A DNA stretch of 9,180 nucleotides from Eubacterium sp. CAG:841 (GTDB lineage Bacteria; Bacillota; Clostridia; Oscillospirales; CAG-272): contig FR898229.1 of the NCBI GenBank assembly GCA_000437375.1, positions 6,256 through 15,435 of the forward strand, given 5' to 3'. The position numbers and the translations under genes are program-made. Under the pieces are notes generated by a model. It saw only the letters and a program-made list of their open reading frames with translations, ran no database searches and had not been told where the DNA came from. Position 1 is the stretch's first letter. Each line of letters opens with the position of its first letter. Below, in pieces: positions 6,085 through 9,180 of this stretch.

Positions 6085-6115
6085 AAAAAATTCCCCGCCA
6101 AGCGTGGAATTTTTT
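6085..6115. terminator. Terminator-like hairpin in the divergent region between the lipoprotein gene and gpr
   Basis: AAAAAATTCC (6085-6094) pairs with GGAATTTTTT (6106-6115); after one C-T mismatch, CGC pairs with GCG around a CAA loop. A-runs and T-runs flank it on both strands. No gene runs into it from either side, since both neighbours point away. It could be a leader attenuator, insulate the two promoters, or be a relic. Structure is seen, function is not. Confidence 0.45.
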
Positions 6116-6126
6116 ATTTCGGTTTT

Positions 6127-6152
6127 ATATCGGCATAAAAATAATATCGGCA
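6127..6152. repeat. 9-bp direct repeat upstream of gpr
   Basis: ATATCGGCA occurs at 6127-6135 and again at 6144-6152, 17 bp apart, 60-86 bp before the gpr start codon. Such spacing is compatible with a regulator site, though two copies of a 9-mer may be chance. No clear sigma-F or sigma-G promoter was recognised in this stretch. Confidence 0.3.
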
Positions 6153-6212
6153 GTCAACCACACATAAAAACCGGCTCGGAAAGAAAAACTAAAAAATAAA
6201 AAGGACAAGAAA

Positions 6213-7091
6213 ATGTCACAGATAAGAACCGATCTCGCCGCAGAGCTTTACGGCGAAAAGCTGAAATCATACGCAGAGGAAAATCGCGGAAAGCCCGACG
6301 GTATAAAAGAAACCGAAAAAGATGCGGGAGACGGCATAACCGTAAGTGAAATAGAAATAGAAAACGAGCATGGGGCAAGCCTGCTCGGAAAACCCGTAGG
6401 CAAATATATAACCGTATCATTCCCCACTGCGCGCGAAATGGACTTTGCAATGCTGAAAAACACAGCTGATGCCGTCGCGGAGGAAATAAGATCGCTCCTT
6501 TGCGAGCTTTCGGAAAAGCCGGAAAGCCTGCTCTTCTGCGGACTCGGAAACAGACTTCTTTCGGCGGACGCTGTCGGTCCCGCCGCATTTGACCGCGTTA
6601 TTGCCACAAGACATCTGAAGCTGTCAAACCCCGAAGTTTTTGATAAGGCTTCTCTTTTTGACGTCAGTTCCGTTTCTCCCGGCGTAACCGCACAAACAGG
6701 AATAGAAGCCTGCAATATAATCAAATCGGTAATCGCATCGGAAAAGCCCGATCTTGTAATAGTAGCCGACGCCCTCGCGGCAAAAAGCAAGGAAAGGCTC
6801 GCCCGAACCGTTCAGATAAGCAATACGGGAATTTCTCCCGGCAGCGGAATCGGCGGATCGCACAAAGAAATCAGCCTTGACACGGTAGGCGTTCCCGTAT
6901 TTTCGATAGGCACGCCGACGGTAATTGCAACTTCCGTTCTTTCGGGGGACGAAAACGAAAAAGGCGATACGTTTTTCGTTTCTCCGAAAGAAATAGACAT
7001 AATAGCAAAAAACTTGGGTACGCTTATCGGCTGTGCCGTAAATCGTGCGTTTCAGCCCGCAATTTCATATGAAGAAATGCTCTTTCTGTAA
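6213..7091 (+). CDS. gpr: Germination protease GPR (peptidase family A25)
   Basis: GPR degrades the small acid-soluble proteins that coat spore DNA, releasing amino acids during germination. The 292-residue product shows IRTDLAAE (4-11), GLGNRLLSADAVGP (110-123), SPGVTAQTGIEA (155-166), VADALAA (184-190), the TVQISNTGISPGSGIG stretch (199-214) and IGTPTV (232-237). Asp119 and Asp186 align with the aspartates (127 and 193) reported as catalytic in Bacillus GPR, with nearly the same spacing. It is shorter than the roughly 370-residue Bacillus enzyme and has only four residues before RTDLA, so any N-terminal propeptide must be very short. The ATG follows AAGGA with a 7-nt spacer; no in-frame alternative start was seen just upstream. 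spoIIP follows 65 bp later, the classic gpr-spoIIP order. Expected to be made in the forespore. Confidence 0.93.
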   Translation: MSQIRTDLAAELYGEKLKSYAEENRGKPDGIKETEKDAGDGITVSEIEIENEHGASLLGKPVGKYITVSFPTAREMDFAMLKNTADAVAEEIRSLLCELSEKPESLLFCGLGNRLLSADAVGPAAFDRVIATRHLKLSNPEVFDKASLFDVSSVSPGVTAQTGIEACNIIKSVIASEKPDLVIVADALAAKSKERLARTVQISNTGISPGSGIGGSHKEISLDTVGVPVFSIGTPTVIATSVLSGDENEKGDTFFVSPKEIDIIAKNLGTLIGCAVNRAFQPAISYEEMLFL

Positions 7092-7156
7092 TAAAACGGG
7101 ACTTGCCGCAGTATATATTGTTATGAAAACAAATACACAAAGCGAGGTTTTGAAAG

Positions 7157-8158
7157 ATGAACGATCTTCCCGTAGCAGAAAGCGAACAGATGATACCTTA
7201 TATAAAAGAACGCAAAAAATCCGGTGTGTCACGAATAATTTTCCTTTTCGCCATAATAGGCATAGTCGCCGCGATATGTATAACACTGCTTAAATCGTCG
7301 GGAGGAAACCTTTCCGGCCTGTTTGGATTTTTGGGCGGAAAAGAAAGCTCTACCACCGCAGACAAAGAAACTACCACCTCGCCCTCAGAAAAAGAAGATA
7401 TTTACGATTACGATATATCAACCCTTCCCGAAGGCAAAAAAGCCATCATTCCTGCCGATCTTTCCGCAGAAAAACAGGGCAAACGCTACACATCGGATAT
7501 AGACGTTTCCGTAAGCGATACCTCGGCAGCGCTTGCAAAAACTCCGACGGGCAAAACCTCCGTTCTTATAATCTGCACACATCCGTATGAAAGCTATTGC
7601 AATGAAAAACTGCTATGCTACGGAGATGATTTTTCAGCCGTAGGCGGAGAAAATACGGTGGACGCACTTGCACGCGAGCTTACGGTGTCCCTGCTCGGAC
7701 TCGGGATAGGTGCGGAATATCTCGATCTCGGAATAACTTCGGCAAAAAATTCTTATTCAAAAGCAAAAATAAAAATTGAAGACTATCTGAAAAAACATCC
7801 GGACATAGTTTATGTAATAGATCTTCATCGCGGAATAGAAGCGGACAGCGACGGAAATCTGCTCTCTCCCATAACCGAAAAAGACGGTGACATCTATGCT
7901 CAGATAAGCTTTTCCGTCGGTACCGAAAATAAGTCCGCGTCAAAATCGCTCCCTTCGGTAAACACTTTATACGAAAAAATATCAGAACGTTTTCCTTCGC
8001 TTCTTATGCCCACGCAGATAAGCGAAGCTACATTAAATCAACAGCTTTCTCCTACCGTGATAACGCTTGACATCGGCACCTGCGCAAATACCTATTCATC
8101 GGCTGAAAACACTGCTGAATTCTTTGCGTTTATCTTTGCCGAAGCCGTAAAAGACTAA
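7157..8158 (+). CDS. spoIIP: Stage II sporulation protein P (engulfment peptidoglycan hydrolase)
   Basis: SpoIIP is a membrane-anchored amidase/endopeptidase that works with SpoIID and SpoIIM to thin septal peptidoglycan during engulfment. The 333-residue product has a cytoplasmic N-terminus, one membrane segment at about 26-45 and a low-complexity Ser/Thr/Glu linker to about 85. The catalytic domain runs from about 135 to the end: THPYESY (141-147, His142 and Glu145), NSYSKAKIKIEDYLKKHPDIVYVIDLHR (about 198-225, His224), AQISFSVGT (248-256), NQQLSP (294-299) and TLDIGTCANT (303-312). Where many family members have EVG or EIG near the C-terminus, this one has Asp305. The ATG follows GAGG with a 9-nt spacer. 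It lies 65 bp after gpr on the same strand and is closed by a strong terminator, so co-transcription with gpr is likely; in B. subtilis spoIIP also has a mother-cell promoter. Confidence 0.93.
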   Translation: MNDLPVAESEQMIPYIKERKKSGVSRIIFLFAIIGIVAAICITLLKSSGGNLSGLFGFLGGKESSTTADKETTTSPSEKEDIYDYDISTLPEGKKAIIPADLSAEKQGKRYTSDIDVSVSDTSAALAKTPTGKTSVLIICTHPYESYCNEKLLCYGDDFSAVGGENTVDALARELTVSLLGLGIGAEYLDLGITSAKNSYSKAKIKIEDYLKKHPDIVYVIDLHRGIEADSDGNLLSPITEKDGDIYAQISFSVGTENKSASKSLPSVNTLYEKISERFPSLLMPTQISEATLNQQLSPTVITLDIGTCANTYSSAENTAEFFAFIFAEAVKD

Positions 8159-8161
8159 CAT

Positions 8162-8193
8162 AAAACCCGCACCTGAAAACAGGTGCGGGTTTT
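8162..8193. terminator. Strong bidirectional intrinsic terminator after spoIIP
   Basis: A perfect 13-bp stem (8162-8174 with 8181-8193, arm AAAACCCGCACCT) has a 6-nt loop GAAAAC. The + strand continues with T residues to 8194; the minus strand reads TTTTATG after the stem. It separates the convergent spoIIP and the exported-protein gene at 8205-9029, 3 bp from the spoIIP stop. Confidence 0.92.
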
Positions 8194-8204
8194 TGTATTT
8201 TATA

Positions 8205-9029
8205 TTATTTTATTTTTCTGCTGAAAGTCTGCCCCGTAGCATATCGATCGCTTCCTGTACCGTAAGAGCATTGCGCTTTTATAAAATAGCATATCTTTCC
8301 ATCGTCATCGGCGGCTAAATATTCGTCATTTACAGTCCATGTTCCGTCTCTTTGTCCTACGGCTTTATCTATTTCCTTTACCAGCTTTTCGCGGCAGGAA
8401 GAAATTCTTTCCGCATTGAACTTTTCCGAATCGTATCTGCCTCTGTTTCTTGCCGTAAACCATTCAACATTGCCGTATTCGTCAACCGATACAAATATTT
8501 CATCATCGGTTTTATAACCGTCTATATACTTTGAATAGTGATACTTGTATTCCGGACCTGTCCACTCGGAATAATCATTTTCGGGCTCGTCGGGATCTCT
8601 CCTGTATTCGTTAAGCGAATAACCAAGAACCTTTTCCACATAATTGTCTGCTATATCACGCGCTTTTTCGGCTGAATCCAGCGGCTCTGTACCTGTAAGC
8701 GAATGATTTATATATCCGCAGATTTCATTTGTATTGTAATAAAATCTGTATTCTATATCGCCGCTTTCATCCTGATATGTGTCAACTGCGCCGTATTTGT
8801 CTTTCGGCTTTCCGAAAAATGTATTTGCGTTATTTTTTGTCCTGACATATGTCAGCTCCGTTTTTATTCCGTCAAGCTCGCATGTTTTAACCTTTTCTTT
8901 TGAATTATCATAATATGCAGCTTTTGCAGTACGCACTCCCACATACGAACCTATTCCGGACGTAAGCACACCAACCGCTATAACCGAAAGGACTATTGCG
9001 GCTATCAATTTAATTGTTTTTTTCTTCAT
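8205..9029 (-). CDS. Putative exported protein, YcdB/PepSY-like
   Basis: 274 residues; not recognised with certainty. The N-terminus has a KKK start, a hydrophobic stretch at about 7-30 and an AKA-A sequence at 35-38 that could be a signal peptidase I site; it could instead remain as a membrane anchor. The exported part is acidic and rich in Tyr, Asp and Glu. Residues about 117-137 (PLDSAEKARDIADNYVEKVLG) followed by KYIDGYKTDDEIFVSVDEYGNVEWF (about 166-190) resemble the helix-then-sheet layout of YcdB/PepSY-type domains, by eye only. No catalytic motif is evident. The ATG (complement of 9027-9029) follows AAAGGAA with an 8-nt spacer. It has its own terminator downstream (8162-8193), so it is monocistronic here. 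No convincing promoter was found upstream. Confidence 0.6.
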   Translation of the reverse strand: MKKKTIKLIAAIVLSVIAVGVLTSGIGSYVGVRTAKAAYYDNSKEKVKTCELDGIKTELTYVRTKNNANTFFGKPKDKYGAVDTYQDESGDIEYRFYYNTNEICGYINHSLTGTEPLDSAEKARDIADNYVEKVLGYSLNEYRRDPDEPENDYSEWTGPEYKYHYSKYIDGYKTDDEIFVSVDEYGNVEWFTARNRGRYDSEKFNAERISSCREKLVKEIDKAVGQRDGTWTVNDEYLAADDDGKICYFIKAQCSYGTGSDRYATGQTFSRKIK

Positions 9030-9167
9030 AATATGTATTCCTTTCTGAATTTTAATTTAGGCCTTTATATATAAGTGTTAAAATAATGCATTCGGGTGCA
9101 TCTTTTTGAAAAAATTCACAAAATGTTCGAATTTTTTATCGAACCTTGCAAAAACAAACAAAAACCG

Positions 9168-9180
9168 CACCCAATGGGTG
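9168..9180. terminator. Probable terminator hairpin cut by the window end
   Basis: CACCC (9168-9172), AAT and GGGTG (9176-9180) form the apex of a hairpin whose left arm extends as AAAAACCG before it, as in the terminator at 8162-8193. The right arm and T tract would lie beyond the window. It would end a convergent gene to the right. The rest of the 9030-9167 stretch holds the leader of the exported-protein gene and small inverted repeats only. Confidence 0.5.

Noticed and set aside
6248..6790. 180-codon minus-strand frame inside gpr
   Set aside because: Antisense shadow of gpr with low-complexity Ser-rich translation and no family resemblance.
7115..7139. Sigma-E-like promoter (ATATT, 12 nt, ATACAC) between gpr and spoIIP
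   Set aside because: The spacer is short, two -10 positions mismatch, and transcription would start on top of the spoIIP ribosome binding site.
9125..9144. GTTCGA and TCGAAC inverted repeat as an SOS (LexA) box
   Set aside because: The half-sites are in the opposite order to the gram-positive GAAC-N4-GTTC box and 8 bp apart, so it does not match.
1..9180. Mobile element, CRISPR array, defence or toxin-antitoxin system
   Set aside because: No transposase, integrase, terminal inverted repeats, regular spaced repeats or toxin-antitoxin pair was seen; the genes are core or envelope functions.

Overview
No clearly novel biological system is visible in this window. It reads as an ordinary chromosomal segment of an endospore-forming Clostridia-type Firmicute with a fairly balanced base composition, plausibly an uncultured gut Oscillospirales-like lineage. 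The support is gram-positive style GGAGG ribosome binding sites, an adjacent gpr-spoIIP sporulation pair, a C-terminal SLH surface protein, a DivIVA-type coiled-coil protein and a lipoprotein resembling DUF4358. The lineage call is inference; no taxonomic marker such as 16S rRNA is present.

Layout. Bases 1-912 are the 3' end of a + strand surface protein with an Ig/cadherin-like domain and three SLH repeats. A shared bidirectional terminator (931-959) separates it from a minus-strand block read right to left: a DivIVA-like coiled-coil protein (2700-1885), smpB (1791-1321) and the tmRNA gene ssrA (1316-963). The trans-translation pair has a near-consensus promoter upstream of smpB, and the mature tmRNA begins only 4 nt after the smpB stop. 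A divergent promoter region (2701-2858) then drives a + strand pair, an SGNH/GDSL hydrolase and an FkbM-type methyltransferase, overlapping by ATGA.

The FkbM gene converges on manA (mannose-6-phosphate isomerase, 5523-4597) with only 2 bp between stop codons. Each of these genes carries a terminator-like hairpin for the opposite transcript inside its own coding sequence. Upstream of manA, also on the minus strand, lies a small lipoprotein gene (6046-5594) with an inverted repeat around its ribosome binding site. Divergent from it are gpr (germination protease) and spoIIP (engulfment peptidoglycan hydrolase), ended by a strong bidirectional terminator (8162-8193). On the other side of that terminator is a minus-strand exported protein of unknown function (9029-8205). 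The window ends inside another probable terminator hairpin.

Functional themes are ribosome rescue (smpB, ssrA), spore formation and germination (spoIIP, gpr), cell envelope or surface carbohydrate (SLH protein, SGNH hydrolase, FkbM methyltransferase, manA) and cell-pole or division organisation (DivIVA-like). The observations most worth a second look are mainly regulatory: the reciprocal terminators buried in convergent genes, the start-site hairpin of the lipoprotein gene, the operator-like repeat at the manA promoter, the direct repeat before gpr, and the 16-residue tmRNA tag.
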